From Corylus avellana (Eukaryota > Streptophyta > Magnoliopsida > Fagales > Betulaceae), in NCBI RefSeq assembly GCF_901000735.1, contig NC_081541.1, forward strand, positions 28,946,813-29,010,812: a stretch of 64,000 nt of DNA, written 5' to 3'. The notes under the pieces were generated by a model. It made no database searches. It was not told the DNA's origin and worked only from the letters and a program-made list of their open reading frames with translations. This document shows, piece by piece, positions 23,305-35,661 of this stretch (positions are counted from its first letter, which is position 1; every line of letters starts with the position of its first letter). The translations under genes and the position numbers were made by a program.

Positions 23305-24647
23305 TCATCCAGGTGGATGTGCTTTGGTGAACACATCGGCCAATTGATCAACGGAAGCAATAAGACAAAGATGGAGAGTCCCCTGCAAAAGATGATGGCG
23401 CACAGAATGACAGTCGATCTTAATGTGTTTTGTACGTTCATGAAATACATCATTATGCGCAATTTGAATCGCACTTCGATTGTCACAAAAGATAAGAGAA
23501 CTGGAGGTCTGAGAAACACCCATATTATGTAGGAGCCAACGGAGCCAGAGGAGCTCAGAAGTGATGTTAGCAAGAGCACGATACTCAGCTTCAGTGCTAG
23601 AGCGAGCAACGACAAATTGTTTTTTGCTACGCCAAGAGATGAGAGAATCACCAACTAAGAAACAATAACCCATGGTGGAACGACGATCAGTGGGATCACC
23701 TGCCCAATCAGCATCTGAATATACATGTAAGTCTAATGATGAGTTAGAAGAGAAATGTAAACCATGAAACAAGGTGCCCTTCACATAGCGAAGGATGCGA
23801 AGAACAGCCGCATAATGAACTGAGTGTGGTGCTGTCATAAATTGACAAACAAGATGGACTGCATAGTCAAGATCCGGTCCTGTCACAGTAAGATAGATGA
23901 GACTTCCAACTAACTGTCGATAAAGAGTGGCATTAGAAAGTAGCTCACCATCAGTGGCACGAAGTTTGACATTTGTCTCTAGAGGGCTATCAACAATTTT
24001 GCAATTAGTAAGGCCAGCTCGTGAGAGGAGATCTGAAGCATACTTGGCTTGAGAGAGATAGTAACCATTTGGATTAGAAGACACTTCCAATCCAAGAAAG
24101 TAGCTGAGAAAACCCAAATCCTTCATCTGAAATTGTTGACTCAAAAACTGTTAAAGGTTACGAATACCAACAATATCATCTCCAGTAATAATCACATCAA
24201 CATATAGCAAGAGGAGAATGAGACCAGCATCAAATCACCAGATAAAAAGAGCAGAGTCATAGAGGCTAGAAACAAACCCAATTTGCGCAATAGTGGAACT
24301 GAATTTGGCAAACCAAGCCCGTGGAGCCTGTTTCAAACCATATAATGCCTGGCGAAGTCGACAAACCTTGTGTGGTGGATGATCTTACCTAGGAGGAGGC
24401 TGCATATAAACTTCTTCACTAAGATCACCATTGAGAAATGCATTTTTCACATCAATTTGAAAAGATCCCAACGACGCACAAAAGCCACAGCAAGGAGTGA
24501 CCGAACAGAAGTAAGGCGAGCCACCGGCGTAAAAGTCTCCTCATAATCAATACCATACTCCTAATTGAACCCCTTTGCCACAAGATGTGCCTTGTATCGC
24601 TCAATAGAACCATCAGATTTTGTCTTAATCTTGTATACCTACTTGCA
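23305..24647 (-). pseudogene. copia reverse transcriptase (C-terminal part) and RNase H
   Basis: The RNase H end is one long frame (23305-24144) with FQMKDLGFLSYFLGLEV, YSDADWAGDPTDRRSTMGYC, ARSSTEAEYRALA, the ligand block SAIQIAHND and the terminal LADVFTKAHP. Upstream, in broken frames to 24647, are HLVAKGFN, DYEETFTPVARLTSVR, LFKLMKNAFLNGDL and a polymerase motif YVDV in place of YVDD (about 24192-24203). A stop also replaces the tryptophan in the KWVYKIK-type motif at the junction with the inserted block. Reverse transcription from this copy is therefore unlikely. Confidence 0.9.
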
Positions 24648-24650
24648 CCT

Positions 24651-25591
24651 GGGGGTGTAAACGAGCCGAGCTTGGGCGAGCTTCCCTTGTTCAAGCTTGG
24701 CTCGTTTAAATTTTACTCGAGCTCGAGCTCGAGTTGAGCTCAAGGGCGAGCCAAAAAAAATCAAGCTCGAGCTAATAATAAGTCGAGCCGAGCCAGCTCG
24801 CGAGCTGGCTCTTATATTTAATATTTTTGTTTTAAATTTTTTTTTTAACTTCAAGTACTCTTAAACGACTTAAGAAGTTAGTTTGCATATGAGTATTTGC
24901 TTAGCCTAGCTAGTCGAGTATGGAGCCTGAGTCAATACAGCAAGGCATTTGGTTTCAAAGAGAGAGGATATGCATCATTTGATAGATAAGCAAACTTAGA
25001 GATTGATGTTTTCTTAACAATGTGGGACAAGTTAACAGGTTGCATTCAAACTGCATTGGGACAATGCCCCCTATAAAAAAATATTTTTTTAACGTCTCTC
25101 TCTCAATCCCCCTCACCAGTCACAATGGATCTTCCACCTGAACTCTCATTTCCCACTCTCTCACTCTCACTCACCAGACATGTAGTGATAGTGCTTGGGT
25201 CTGTTTGATTCATCAATAGTTTATGCCTTTCGCAATCTCCTTCAATAGTTTCTGCTTGATTCTTCTTCCTTTCATTTGGATATGCTCTAATTGAATCGAG
25301 GTCTTTTTAATGATTGCTCTCTCTCTCTCTTTCATCGCAAAGGGTCTAGAATTTTTCATTCTCTAACGCTTAAATATAAATGCAATTTTAAGGTTTTAAT
25401 AATTATGAGATTTATAATTAATTATCTGTTACTTAGTTTATATATATATATATATACACACACACACTCGAGCTTATACGAGCTGTTCACGAGCTTAGCC
25501 GAGTCGAGCCGAGCTTGCTTCGTTTAATATTCGAGCTAGGATTTGTGTTCATGAAGTGTTTCATTTAATATTCGAGTCGAGCACGAGCCGA
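24651..25591. repeat. ~940-bp GAGCCGAGC-type repeat, left copy
   Basis: The repeat begins GGGGGTGTAAACGAGCCGAGC, contains inverted GAGCTCGAGC-type words at both ends, a CT-rich block and a TA/CA microsatellite, and runs into an assembly gap. A close copy in the same orientation lies at 34681-35620. The GGGGTGTAAACGAGCC start resembles the end of a non-autonomous hAT-type DNA transposon; the opposite end would lie in the gap. Direct orientation means the two copies are not inverted repeats of one element. Confidence 0.7.
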
Positions 25592-25692
25592 GNNNNNNNN
25601 NNNNNNNNNNNNNNNNNNNNNNNNNNNNNNNNNNNNNNNNNNNNNNNNNNNNNNNNNNNNNNNNNNNNNNNNNNNNNNNNNNNNNNNNNNNN
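25592..25692. other. Assembly gap (101 N)
   Basis: 101 undetermined bases separate the left repeat copy from the truncated PPOX1 gene. The true size and the correctness of the join are unknown. Confidence 0.99.
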
Positions 25693-25780
25693 ATCAAACT
25701 TTTGACTGTTACATCAAGTATAACCAGATGTTAAAAATGAGTCACAGCCATAACTAACGTGTAAATTAAAGCAAATATAC

Positions 25781-28700
25781 CTAAAGTTTCTACCCCTTGG
25801 CTGCGTGGATGCAATTGACCAAACCCCTTTAATTCACCATTTATCAGGCATTCTGTCCGAATTGCTTCTTTTGGATATGAAATGGACACGGCTGCAACTG
25901 GTGGGTAATAAAATTTCGAAAGTGCATCTGCAGCAGCAGCCTGCAAATTAACGAATTAAGGAACAGAGAACAGTTCCTTCTATAGTCCAATAAAATTATA
26001 AATGTATGATTTCTTTAGCCCAATAAATAAATATTATTTATATAGATAGACCACTGCTACTTCAAACTTTGATTACACACCACCAAGGACCATCCCACAG
26101 GGTATGTATCATCAACAAAGCTTTAACTGCTGAACAAATATGGGATAAAAACTATCAGGAGCTAAAATATCTGAAGTATTTCAAAGAGACTGCACCTTAA
26201 ATATTTACCAGCTCTCACTTTGAAGGACTCTATAAACTATAAACTAATTTACCATGTAATGAAGTTTTTATTTAACAAATAAAACTTGGGCAAATAATCT
26301 GTAGTTAACCAAAATTTTGAAGAGGATTAGCTGCTTAACTGATATACTGAAATTCAAATAATACCAAACCAAACAAAGAATGATATTAAGGCTTAGTGTA
26401 AACGCTAGTGCTGGATAACTTTAGGGCATACATTCAAGACAAAGTCTGAACCATATATCCAACATCCCGTGTCAATGAAAATGAGTTAGGAGCAACCAGT
26501 AAGCACTAATTCAACATGGCACAAATTCTTTCAACCATTTTACCAAACAACCAACTAAAAAAACCAATCTACTAGTATGACAGAATGTCAAGCAAATGAG
26601 AACAGAGATTCAGTGAACCAGAACTCATAAACCACATGCCGCCTTTCTTTTATGACCTCTCATAGGGTATCTCGAGGATATATCAACTTTCGCATTCTGG
26701 ACATAAGGGGTGTCTATTAATTTTTTGCTTCTCTGCCTCCACCTTGCAAAATCTGACATAGCTCAGAACCTAATCTAAATTTTATTCTTCATTACCGCAA
26801 TATAATGATTAATTAATGTTATAGATTATTATCTGTCCATCAAATCACTGTAATAAATGTGTAGAACAGAAAAAAGGGAGAAAATCTCAAAGTAATTACG
26901 AAACCCAGAAAGTACTCAAAAAATCAAGGAATCGTTTTTCCAGAAATAATAACAAATAATTGAAAAGGTGATGACTTACCTAAAACAGATATTTTTACAT
27001 AAAAATATATACATACCATCAATCAATTGCAACCTATATGAATCACATATTAAAAAACAAAACAAAAGAAAAATTATACAGAAGATTAGACCTCAAATAT
27101 AATTCAGTTTCAAAAATTCCACTAACAAGAGCAGTGATAAGATGATCAGTTCTAAAGAGTTATTCAAGAAAGGAGCATACAGATAGAGGGCGCAACAAAC
27201 TACTCGCAATATAGGAAGGAACAGTCATGACAACACTTTTACTCTGAAGAGAAACCAATCCTTGTGGTGTTTCATACGTCAAACTATACCCTCCTTCATC
27301 CAATTTTCTGATACTTGAAAGCTTCCAAGACAATTTTACTTTCTTACCCAACCTGCCAACAAAATCAGTAAGAAATCACCAATTCTTTAAAAAATAATAA
27401 TAATAATAAAAAATAAAAAATAAAACACACACACACACACACAAAGAAGCACTTTGAGGACAAAGAACAACTATATAGTTCACTTTGTCATTGCATAATG
27501 ATAATTGACCTTCCAACTAGAATATTTATCTTTTTTTCCAACTAACAGTACCTTGTCGATATTGCATCTGGCAACATAGCAAGTCCCTTCCTTAAAGATC
27601 CAACCGTTTGGCCCTTTGGCTTAGGTAGACGCCTAAAAGCAAACAAAATTCAGAGCATTGAACATAAATTTATAAATAGAATCATGAAAGATAAGCTTCA
27701 ATGAATGAGTAATATTACGGATCTCGAGGTTGCTTGGGAACTTTATTTCTCTCCTGGATTGTTTTGAAAGTGCCACCAATGATACTACCACCATTCTGCT
27801 CTAGCTTCCAAACCTTTCCAAATGCTGCTTTCATACTTAGTTTTGAAGGATCACCCGCATAGACACCTGCATATGACAAAATATTTCAGGTCAACGAAGC
27901 AGCCACATAACCAACTGAAGAGAAAACAAGTCATGCCAAGCATATTTCAACTTTGGAAAAATTGTACAATGAAGAATAGAGAATTCAATGAGAATGCAGG
28001 ATGAGAAGAGGTTTGTTGACTATATAGGCTAGGCTGTAGGCTATAACCTGAACAAAAGGGCTCTATCAAGCGCTCAAAAACCTCATCACCAAGATTACGA
28101 CGCACGAACTCCTCAATTGATTCCTCATGCCCCTGTCACTTTTGTCATGAGAAATTCACTTTTAAGAATGGACGAGTATTGAGTGTGTGTGTGTGGTCGA
28201 TGTACATGGGCATATGTATTTGGCAACAAAATAAATAAATACAGTTAATAATAAACAATGCGGTGAAGAGGACAAACTGGAGGAGGAGGGCGAATGCCAA
28301 GAGCACCAAAGCCGGCCCTGAGCTTGCCACCAATGCTCATCAAGTCAAAGAACGCGAGGTCAGTCGGCTTGGAGGGGACTGGCTTTAATTTCCCATCCCA
28401 CAACACAAAGCGAGGCGCATTTGGATCACCCAAAACCAAGTCATCCTTCAACCCACTATCCACCTACAAATGTATATAAAATAATGAACAATTCAGCCAA
28501 AAAGATGAACACATAGACCTAAGACATACAGAGAAGAAAGAAAAAATCAAGAATAATCAGACTCTCCCCGAATGGAGAACCATTAAATAATGAGGATAAG
28601 AACATCTGGGCTGTGTTTGGCAATAGAATGGAACAAGAGAGTGAAAGGAATTTGCAGTGATTTATATGAATAGTAATAAAAAGTCATTAATTTATATAAA

Positions 28701-29335
28701 AAGTAAGAATATTGAGATTAATGTTAAGAATTTTTTTGGGAATGAGGTTTGGTCCGGTACAGCTCTTGGCACGCACAGCCCGCTACCTACGCCAATAGTG
28801 AGGCCAGAATGTACACAGATTTGATGACGAAAGGGTTTAGCGTCGAATTTATTAAAGAAATAAATCAACTGGTACGAACATTTTGTAGTTGGAAACCCTA
28901 GGAAGATAAGAAGTGGGAGACACGCACCACCATTGTAAGCATGGGATCAGAGGGCTGGAAGCTATTGGGGCCCTCTTCCCAGAGATAACCGTCTCTCTGG
29001 ACGGTGATGATGTTGCCGCCAACACGGTCTCTGGCCTCCGTGACGATGAGGTTGGGAGCAACGCTCGAGTGCTTGGTGGCGAGGGCCTGAGCGATGCAGA
29101 GGCCGCTGATCCCGCCGCCGACTACCACGCAGTCCACCGAGTCGGAGTGTCCGCCTGGCGCCCCGGATGAGTAGGGAGAAGAAACGGCAGATTCCTCCTT
29201 GGCGATCGAGCAGCGAATGCTGGGGCGTCCGTGGGGAAATGAGCGGAAGACAGAGGAGGAGGGCGTTGGGCGGGGGACAAGAGGACATTGGGTGCGCCAT
29301 AATGGCGCGAGGTCCGTCAGGGTGCTCATGGTCAT
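25781..29335 (-). CDS. PPOX1: Protoporphyrinogen oxidase, chloroplast type (exons 1-7, truncated by gap)
   Basis: The enzyme oxidises protoporphyrinogen IX to protoporphyrin IX, the last step shared by heme and chlorophyll synthesis, in plastids. Exons on the minus strand are 28928-29335, 28278-28463, 28048-28132, 27719-27866, 27552-27632, 27181-27352 and 25781-25940. All have GT-AG borders and a consistent reading frame. The first ~50 residues are rich in Ser, Arg and Pro, as in a plastid transit peptide. The FAD-binding motif VVVGGGISG lies near residues 70-78, followed by EARDRVGGN. Later blocks include KLKPVPSKPTDL, EPFCSGVYAGDPSKLSMKA and ISYPKEAIRTECL. A second ATG at codon 3 is an alternative start. 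No stop or frameshift is seen. The C-terminal exons, with the rest of the FAD domain, are missing at the gap, so the gene is partial here; it may be complete in the real genome. Confidence 0.93.
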
Positions 29336-29944
29336 GGCTAGAGAGATAGGGGAAAGAAAACAACTGTTATCTTCTCTATTTTCTTTTTTCTTTTATTTTT
29401 TTGAAATACAGCTGTGTTATCAGTTATATCTAGAATATTCTTGAAAAAGAGGGAAATGGTATTTGACGATTTGTGTCTGATGGCGACGTGTCTCTCTGGG
29501 TATGGATTACTTCTTTTATAGACCAGTAATCCTAGTCCACATACGGTGCCTACCTTGAACCCTTTATAGTTATGTTTGGGGAGAGCGTAGCCCGGCACTG
29601 TAGCTAGAACGGCACTGTTCCAGCTACAATGCTAACTGACACGTGGCGTTAGAAATTGATTTTTTATCTTTCTTTTTTTAAATCAAAATATTAAAAAAAA
29701 AAAAAAAAACAAAACAAAAGGGCACGTAGTTTAATGTTAAAAGGGTCCAAAGTGAGAGAAAACCAAAGTTCAGGGAGCCTAAATGAGAGTTTTGAAAATT
29801 CATGGGAGATTTTTCAAATTGGCTGAAAGTTCAGAGAGGCTTTCTGAAGTTTCCCCAAAGTTTTAAGTGGGGGTAAAGTACGCCTTAATGAGTCTTTGAA
29901 AAGTGGGTTTTACAAAAGAAAAAGTCATCGGGAAGAGTCCGCCT
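29336..29944. other. PPOX1 upstream region, no gene seen
   Basis: This contains the 5' leader and promoter of PPOX1. I see no clear TATA box. An A run near 29690 and GC-richer patches suggest transposon relics, but none is identifiable. Confidence 0.5.
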
Positions 29945-30300
29945 ATCAAATTACCATTAAATTGATTCACTCACCAAATCAATAAAAAAAAATATATTAT
30001 AATTTTTTTCCCTCCTTTTATATTTTTGAAAAAGTAAACAAAAATAAATAAAAAAGTATTTAAAAAATAATATTTAGATGAAATAGTAAAAATTTATAGT
30101 TAAAATAGTAAATCTGTTTTAAAAAAGTTGGTACTTAAAATATTAAAAAAAAAAAAAAAATTGTACTTTTAGTTATTTTGATGGAACAGAAATTTTCTCG
30201 GAAATATCTTCTTACCCAGTTAAAATAGTGTCATATGTCTATAAACATTTAAAAAACACATTAAATTCTTAACGTCATTAATAGCAATCTAATTTAGAAT
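29945..30300. repeat. Left arm of a long imperfect inverted repeat
   Basis: Read in reverse complement, this arm matches about 34000-34345 in order. Shared blocks include the ATAGTGTCATATGTCTATAA region (30224-30263) against its counterpart near 34020-34040, the TAATATTTAGATGAAATAG block, and the ACTCACCAA block. The arms bracket the LINE. A foldback or long-TIR DNA element is the likely origin. Confidence 0.6.
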
Positions 30301-30302
30301 AA

Positions 30303-33300
30303 TTTTTTTTTTTTTTTAAAAGATATCCATTATCTCATTAAACGAAGACCTCTTGGTCAGAGAATACAAGATTTCAAATGAAATCTGGAAAATTTGAAAA
30401 CCAAAAATTTTCCTCATCCCTCAACGCTGCTTTTTGGGCAATTTGATGAGCAACGGTATTGGCCTCTCTCCTCACATACTGAACACTCCAAGACAGAGAT
30501 TGATTGAACAGATGCTTTGCTTCCTCCACGAAATGACCATATTTGCCCCTACAGGTGTCTCCACGTTGAAAAGCAAACACAACTTCCATTGCGTCCCCTT
30601 CCACAACAATCTGTGTAAATCCAAACTTGCAGTAGAATTCAACCAATGTCCATACCGTCAACGCCTCTGCAGTTGCTGGATCATAAATATTGGGTCTAGT
30701 TGTACACATTGCTGCAACCATCGCACCACCATGATCCCTTGCGATAATCCCCACCCCCATTCGTTGTGTCCCTTTATTAATGGCCGCATCCCAATTTAGC
30801 TTGATAAAACCTTCCTCCGGTTGCTGCCATCTCACACACTTGGGCATGGTATCACAAGTATTACTGAATCTTCTACTCTGTTCAGCTTTATGAAAAGCCT
30901 CCAGCTGATCCATGGCCTATCTAACCAAAGTAGCCGGTGAGAGAAATTCCCCCCCAAAAACAACTGTATTTCGTCTCAGCCATATCTGTCTCGCAACCCC
31001 TACTACAAGTTGAATTTCCTCCTCCCCCAATTTTCCAACCAGTGTTTCGAAAATGCTCGAGAAGCCATCCTCATCAGTAGTGCATTTTTGTTGATCTTAA
31101 ACAATCAGACCAAACATCTTTTGCAAACTCACAACTCCAAAGAATGTGACTCACGGTCTCTGTATCTCTCTCGCAAATTGGGCAATTTGAATCAGCTGTG
31201 ATACCCCTTTTGTACAAATTATCCTTAGTTGGAAGAATATTGTTACAAGCCTTCCATAGAAAATTTTGCACCACCCTAGGACACTTGACACGCCACACAG
31301 CTTTCCATAATGCCAACATATTTTCACCATTGGAACAGCTTCCTTTATCAACCTCCTCACACTCCTTTGCAAGATGATATGCACTCCGAACGGAGAACTC
31401 CCCATTCTTAGTACCCAACCATATAAGCCGATCTATTTGTCTTCCCGGGCAGATTGTCATACTACAAATAGTATTTGCCTCTTCCATATTAAAAACTTCT
31501 TGAACAAGAGGTATATTCCACCAACATGTAGAACAATCAATAAGAGAGGCAACCTTAGCATCTTGGTCTAGCAGCCGAATTGGAGACTGAATCCCATAAG
31601 AAATTGGAGATGAGATCCACCTATCCTTCCAAATTTTAATGGATTAAACATCTCCTATTCTCCATAAAAGACCCGCCTTCAATAATTTTTTTGCATTCCA
31701 TATGCTCCTCCACACATAGGATGGGTTGCGTCCTAACCCTGAATCAAGAAAATTATCATATAAAAAATATTTTTCTTTGAAAACCCTTGCAACCAAAGTG
31801 TCCGGATTCTGTAGAAATCTCCATCCTTGTTTGGCAAGCAAAGCCAAGTTGAAACATTCCAAATCCCGATAACCCAAACCTTCCCTTTCTTTAGACTGCC
31901 CCATCCTTTCCCAGCTCATCCAAGCCACCCTTTTTTCATTCTCCTTATGTCCCCACCAAAACCGAGTCATCATAGAATTGATATAATTGCATAAAGACTT
32001 AGGCAACTGAAAGACACTCATAGTATACGTTGGAATAGCATGCACGACCGCCTTTAGGAGTATCTTTTTTCCGGCTTGGGAAAGAAATTTTTCCTTCCAA
32101 CCATTAATCCATTTCTAGATCCTCCCTTTTATATCAGTAAAAGCACTCATCCGAGATTGCCCAATTAGAGCAGGGAGTCCCAGATATTTTTCATACCTTT
32201 GTGTCAAACTTACTCCTGCAACTGACATAATATAAGCTCTAGTCTCTGGTGTGGTATTTCTGCTAAAAAACAATGAAGTTTTTTCCTTGTTCAACTTCTG
32301 TCCCGACACTTCCTCAAATGCTTGTAAAATCTCCTTAATTCGGATCCACTCATTGATATTAGCTTTGCAGAAAAGCAGGCTATCATCAGCAAAGAACAAA
32401 TGGTTCAACCTCGTGCCTCCCTTAGTAATAGGAAGACCTGTAATACTTCTATCAATCTCCGCTCGTTTAAGTAAAGCACTTAAACCCTCTGCACAAAGAA
32501 TAAAAAGATAGGGCGATGGCGGATCTCCCTGTCGGATACCTCGGGACAAAATAATGGTGCCATGAGGTTGTCCGTTTATCAATACTAAAAATGACACTGT
32601 ACGGACACACATCATTACCATTTGTACCCACCAGTCATCAAAACCAATCTTCCTCATAATAGCCTCTAAGAAATTTCACTACACCCTATTATAAGCTTTG
32701 CTCATATCGAGCTTCAAAGCCATGAAACCTTCTCGTCCCTTTAATTTTCTATCCATAGTGTGGAGTGCTTCAAACGCCACCAGAATATTATCCGTTATCA
32801 ACCGACCTGGGATAAATGCACTCTGATTTGGAGATATAATACTTGGCAACACCTTCTTCAACCAGTTAGCAATCACTTTTGCAATAAGTTTATATAAAAC
32901 ATTACATAAACTAATTGGACGATAATTGGTAACACAAACTGGATTTTTTATCTTAGGAATTAAAGCAATATGAGTAATATTTAATTCCTTTTCAAATAGA
33001 CCTTTATTGAGAAAATCCAATACAGCCAAACATACCTCAGATTTGACTGTATCCCAAGGCTTCTGGTAGAAACAAGCAGCAAATCCATCCGGACCTAGAG
33101 ATTTTAATTTATGCATTTGTTTCAAAGCCACCTCCACCTTTCCCACCGTATATTCCCTAAGAAGGTTGGCATTCATCTCGCATGTCACTCGAGAATCCAG
33201 CCCTTGTAGACTCTCATCTACTCCCCTTGTCTCTCCTGCAGTAAATAACTTTTGATAAAATTTATAGAAAGCTCCTCAGATCTCCTTGGATTTCTTCCAC

Positions 33301-33960
33301 TCCTTCCCCTCCTCATCCTTTATCACCCTAATCTGATTTATTTTCCTTCTATGGCTTGCCCAGGCATGAAAAAATGGCGTATTTTGATCCCCATATTGAT
33401 ACCAATTTTGTTTAGCCCTCTGCTTTCACCACAAATCCTCTTGCTCCAATATGAAATTTATCTCCTCTTGCAGGCTTTTTATTTCTACTAAATTGTCTGA
33501 CATTGTCGAACTCTGTAGAGATACAAGTTGTTTTCTCTTTTTTTTTAGCTCACTTTCGGCAATACAAACCTTCTCCTACTCCAACACTTCAAACTCGTTT
33601 GACAGCTTGCTAACTTAGAAATAGCCGTGTGTACTGCAATGCCACAAGTTTCCCCTTCATCCCATGCTTCTTGCACTACTGCACCATACTCCTCATGAAG
33701 CATCCAGCTGGCCTCCACTTTAAACCCCTTTTGATATCCAACCCTTACCTCTTGTGAGTCAAAAGCTTTCAACACCAAAGGATTGTGGTCTGAAGAACAC
33801 GTTCCCAAAACATGCACATGCGCCTGCTTATATAATCCACACCATTCTTTGTTAGCTAAAGCCCGGTCTAACCTTTGATATAGATGCCATCTGATCTCCA
33901 ATTTACCGATGTAAACTTTGGACCCAAAAAACCCAAATCACTAAGCTGACAACCTTCAAG
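30303..33960 (-). mobile_element. L1-like LINE, 5' truncated
   Basis: A non-LTR retrotransposon on the minus strand ends at the left in an A tail (T run at about 30303-30318 on the plus strand). Domains in order are the C-terminal endonuclease, reverse transcriptase, zinc-binding domain and RNase H. The upstream part (ORF1 and most of the endonuclease) is missing, which is normal for LINE copies. It sits between the two arms of an inverted repeat. I could not identify a target duplication. Confidence 0.88.
30374..33960 (-). pseudogene. LINE ORF2 remnant
   Basis: From right to left, 33545-33960 shows the end of the endonuclease (RLDRALANKEW, SDHNPL). 32679-33188 shows the reverse transcriptase start (LKSLGPDGFAACFYQ, NYRPISLCNVLYKL, FIPGRLITDNILVAFE). 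32115-32657 holds the catalytic FADDSLLF and the RQGDPPSPYLF block. 31644-32045 is the thumb-like region with RFWWGHKENEKRVAWMSW. 31074-31487 is the zinc-binding domain with CPICERDTETVSHILWSC. 30374-30913 is the RNase H domain with LNWDAAINKG, EALTVW and VVEGDAMEVV. The pieces are separated by stops and frame changes. The catalytic aspartates survive, but no full-length product is possible. Confidence 0.9.
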
Positions 33961-33999
33961 AGTAGTTCGGAAAAGATCCATATGTGCATCCTAAATAAA

Positions 34000-34345
34000 T
34001 GTGCATTTTAAATGTTTATAAACACATGACACTATTTTAAATGGGTTGAAGCATATTTCCTCCAAATTGGTTTAGAGAAAATTTCTGTCCATTTTGGTGA
34101 GTAAAATTTGGTGGGGGCAATGCTCTTATTAACAACTCACTTTTTTAGAGTACCACAACAGCCTCACTATTTTAACAATCTACTTTCACTATTCCATTTA
34201 AATATTTTTTTTCAAATATTTGTTTATTCTTTTTTCAATTATTAAAGGAAGAAAGAGAAACGAAAAACAAAAAAGGAAGAGAGAAAAAGAAGTTGTTTAA
34301 TCAATAGGTGAGTGAACATTATTTTTTATATTTGGTGAGTACTGT
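34000..34345. repeat. Right arm of a long imperfect inverted repeat
   Basis: This is the reverse-complement partner of 29945-30300. It includes TGACACTATTTTAAATGGG, TTTCTGTCCATTTTGGTGAG and a TAGGTGAGTGAAC block close to its outer end. Confidence 0.6.
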
Positions 34346-34680
34346 TCACTTCATTATTTATTTATTTATTTATTTTAGGGTTAAATACTAAATTAGTTCC
34401 TAGGGTTTCACAACTTTATTTTTTTCCCCCTGGGTTTCATCTTTATCACAGGAGGTCCCTGTGGTTTTGATAATAGATCAAGTTAGTCCTCCGTCAGTTG
34501 ACCGTTAGTTGACTTAACAGAATTCCACGTAGACCAATCACATGTTGACACGTGGCACCTACTTAATTTTTTTAAATTTTTTTTTTTAAAAAAAAAATGT
34601 ATTTTCTAAAAAAAAAAAAAAGAAAAAAGAAAAAGAAAAAAGATTGGGGCCACCCCCTTGGCCATTTGGGGGTGGCTCGG
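34346..34680. repeat. Unclassified repeat remnant
   Basis: The sequence from AGGGTTAAATACTAAATTAG onward has the look of a transposon end, with alternating T and A runs and a small hairpin (GCCACCCCC paired with GGGGGTGGC, 34649-34676). No coding potential is visible. I cannot assign a family. Confidence 0.4.
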
Positions 34681-35620
34681 GGGGGTGTAAACGAGCCCAG
34701 CTTGAGCGAGCTTCCCTTGTTCAAGCTTGGCTCGTTTAAATTTTACTCGAGTCGAGCTTAAGGGCGAGCCAAAAAAATCGAGCTCGAGCTAATAATAAGT
34801 CGAGCCGAGCCAGCTCGCGAGCTGGCTCTTATATTTAATGTTTTTGTTTTAAAATTTTTTTTTTTAACTTCAAGTACTCTTAAACGGCTTAAGAAGTTAG
34901 TTTGCATATGAGTATTTGCTTAGCCTGGCTAGTCGAGTATGGAGCCTGAGTCAATACAGTAAGGCATTTGGTTTCAAAGAGAGAGGATATGCATCATTTT
35001 ATAGATAAGCAAACTTGGAGATTGATGTTTTCTTAACAATGTGGGACAAGTTAACAAGTTGCACTCAGACTGCATTGGGACAACGCCCCCTACAAAAAAA
35101 TATTTTTTTAATGTCTCTCTCTCAATCCCCCTCACTAGTCACAACGGATCTTCCACTTGAACTCTTATTTCCCACTCTCTCACTCTCACTCACCAGACAT
35201 GTAGTGATAGTGTTTGGGTCTGTTTGATTCATCAATAGTTTATGCCTTTCGCAATCTCCCTCAATAGTTTCTGCTTGATTCTTCTTCCTTTCATTTGGAT
35301 CTGCTCTAATTGAATCGAGGTCTTTTTAATGATTGCTCTCTCTCTTTCATCATGAAAGGGTCTAGAATTTTTCATTCTCTAACGCTTAAATATAAATGCA
35401 ATTTTAAGGTTTTAATAATTATGAGATTTATAATTAATTATCTATTACTTAGTTTATATATATATATATATATACACACACACGAGCTTATATGAGTTGT
35501 TCACGAGCTTAGCCGAGTCGAGCCGAGCTTGCTTCGTTTAATATTCGAGCCAGGATTTGTGTTCATGAAGTGCTTCATTTAATATTCGAGTCGAGCACGA
35601 GCCGAGCTTATGCGAGCCGA
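34681..35620. repeat. ~940-bp GAGCCGAGC-type repeat, right copy
   Basis: This is a close copy of 24651-25591 in the same orientation, with few substitutions and short deletions. It extends slightly further (AGCTTATGCGAGCCGA) before the second gap. Short open frames within it are not supported. Confidence 0.75.
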
Positions 35621-35661
35621 NNNNNNNNNNNNNNNNNNNNNNNNNNNNNNNNNNNNNNNNN
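35621..35661. other. Assembly gap (41 N)
   Basis: 41 undetermined bases lie between the right repeat copy and the copia reverse transcriptase. The copia frame resumes immediately after it. Confidence 0.99.

Noticed and set aside
29035..29363. Alternative open frames over PPOX1 exon 1
   Set aside because: They are other-frame readings of a GC-rich exon whose own frame matches the enzyme and is spliced consistently.
24651..35620. The two ~940-bp repeats as LTRs of one large element around PPOX1
   Set aside because: The GGGGTGTAAACGAGCC start resembles a DNA-transposon end. No primer site or purine tract adjoins either copy, and both run into gaps, so LTR status cannot be supported.
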